Shown here one piece after another: positions 4,777-5,506 of a DNA stretch of 5,506 bases. Within the stretch, counting starts at the first letter, position 1; every line of letters starts with the position of its first letter. The notes beneath the pieces are model-generated. The model made no database searches. It had not been told where the DNA came from and saw only the letters and a program-made list of their open reading frames with translations. Origin of the DNA: Dehalococcoidales bacterium (lineage in GTDB: Bacteria > Chloroflexota > Dehalococcoidia > Dehalococcoidales > Fen-1064); contig JAQTOJ010000139.1 in assembly GCA_028713395.1 (NCBI GenBank), forward strand, positions 1 through 5,506, written 5' to 3'. The position numbers and the translations under genes were made by a program.

Positions 4777-5506
4777 TCAGCTTAGTCTATACGTCGGGGT
4801 CAATAATAAATCCTGAGAGAGTTCGGACATCACCGCCGGCAGGTACTGTTTGACAGGCAGACCCTGGAGACCTTTGATAATTTGATAAGAAATGGGGGCT
4901 TGAGCAAAATCAACGGTAAAAAGTTGTAGTTTACCATCACCGGTCCAGGCTTTATGGTAAACAGGTTTACTCTTGACCACGGTGGCATAGCTAACTTCAG
5001 CGCCTTTCCAACCTAGTCCGGGCAGGTAGCGCCAGCAGATCCAGTTGCCCTCGGCTCCAGCTTGGCTCATCTGTTTGCAGTCGGTATCGCTAACAGGGTT
5101 GAGGTTAGTGATCTCAGCATCGAGCAATTTGTTACCGTACTCGGAACAGGAAAAACGCCAGGTGTGATCGTCATAGGCAGGATCGGGAATTTCACCATAA
5201 ATTTTTGGGGCGCCGAAATGTTCTCGACCCAGAATTATGGGATAGGTATCATTTTCCCAAAGGACGGCGGCGTAAGCGCCTGCAACGTAATCTTTTTTCC
5301 CCTTGAAAACGGCGGAAAAGTTGACTGAAATTAGATTGTACCCCCGACCGGCCAGAAAATCACAGCCGGAACAGACCTGGAGATTATAATTAACAACGGG
5401 CACATCCGCCGGTTCCATGGGGACGGGGAGGAGGGCAGCAAGTTTATCCTTATCGGTAATATAGTTAATGGAAATCTGAGTAATCTTGCTATAATGTCCG
5501 GCATCC
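4777..5506 (-). CDS. Acetoacetate decarboxylase family protein (partial, 5' end beyond the window)
   Basis: The frame stays open to the right edge. Upstream of the internal Met at 5418 it reads YSKITQISINYITDKDKLAA then LLPVP, which aligns with the N-terminal strand and helix of Clostridium acetobutylicum acetoacetate decarboxylase (Adc), so that Met is not the start. 242 residues are visible; perhaps 20 are missing. Numbering from Met5418: GREHFGAPK at 64-72 matches Adc GRELSAYPK, making Lys72 (codon 5205-5203) the equivalent of the Schiff-base lysine, Adc Lys115. The next residue is Ile, where Adc has Lys116. Adc Glu76 has no obvious counterpart. WTG (158-160), LQLF (164-167), an AP pair and LPVK (187-190) match the Adc C-terminal half well. 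The known reaction is decarboxylation of acetoacetate to acetone through an enamine, but the superfamily also includes non-decarboxylating aldolase/dehydratases. It is followed at 30 bp by the SDR gene. The family is secure; the reaction is uncertain. Confidence 0.9.
   Translation of the reverse strand, partial: DAGHYSKITQISINYITDKDKLAALLPVPMEPADVPVVNYNLQVCSGCDFLAGRGYNLISVNFSAVFKGKKDYVAGAYAAVLWENDTYPIILGREHFGAPKIYGEIPDPAYDDHTWRFSCSEYGNKLLDAEITNLNPVSDTDCKQMSQAGAEGNWICWRYLPGLGWKGAEVSYATVVKSKPVYHKAWTGDGKLQLFTVDFAQAPISYQIIKGLQGLPVKQYLPAVMSELSQDLLLTPTYRLS

Noticed and set aside
5062..5328. Plus-strand open frame of 88 codons at the right end
   Set aside because: Antisense to the Schiff-base lysine region of the decarboxylase-family gene; a shadow frame.

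Overview
The window holds seven protein genes with short gaps, and both end genes are cut by the window edges. From left to right they are: a solute-binding lipoprotein (minus, 5' part only), two dipeptide/oligopeptide-type ABC transporter permeases (minus), a TetR-family regulator (minus), a second TetR-family regulator (plus), a short-chain dehydrogenase/reductase (SDR, minus), and an acetoacetate-decarboxylase-family protein (minus, 5' end outside the window). No RNA gene, insertion sequence, CRISPR array or long repeat was seen. No gene-free stretch reaches 300 bases; the longest, 3035-3228 (194 bp), lies between the two divergent regulators.

The sequence looks bacterial: AGGAGG-type ribosome sites, a lipobox signal peptide and bacterial ABC and TetR families. 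Base composition is near balanced by eye, and the TetR gene at 3229-3864 is more AT- and lysine-rich. A lipoprotein with a long Thr/Ser/Pro-rich linker before a family-5 solute-binding domain, next to SDR, decarboxylase-like and TetR genes, reminds me of Chloroflexota (Dehalococcoidia-type) genomes. That is an impression only, since no marker gene is present.

Layout: 5506 to 3895 (minus) is a two-gene metabolic unit, the decarboxylase-family gene then the SDR gene, 30 bp apart. 3229-3864 (plus) is a TetR gene that converges on the SDR gene with only 30 bp between stops. 3034 to 1 (minus) is a likely operon: TetR gene, OppB-type permease, OppC-type permease, binding protein. The ATPase genes expected for this transporter class are not in view.

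Working model (inference): the transporter imports a small organic or peptide-like substrate, and the decarboxylase-family protein and SDR act on it or on a related keto compound. The two regulators control the locus from the shared region 3035-3228. That region carries an 18-bp inverted repeat, TAAATGACCGTTCATTCA, close to the operator consensus I recall for the acyl-CoA-sensing TetR protein FadR of Bacillus subtilis. This repeat is the most informative regulatory signal in the window. I found no clear evidence of a wholly new type of system.
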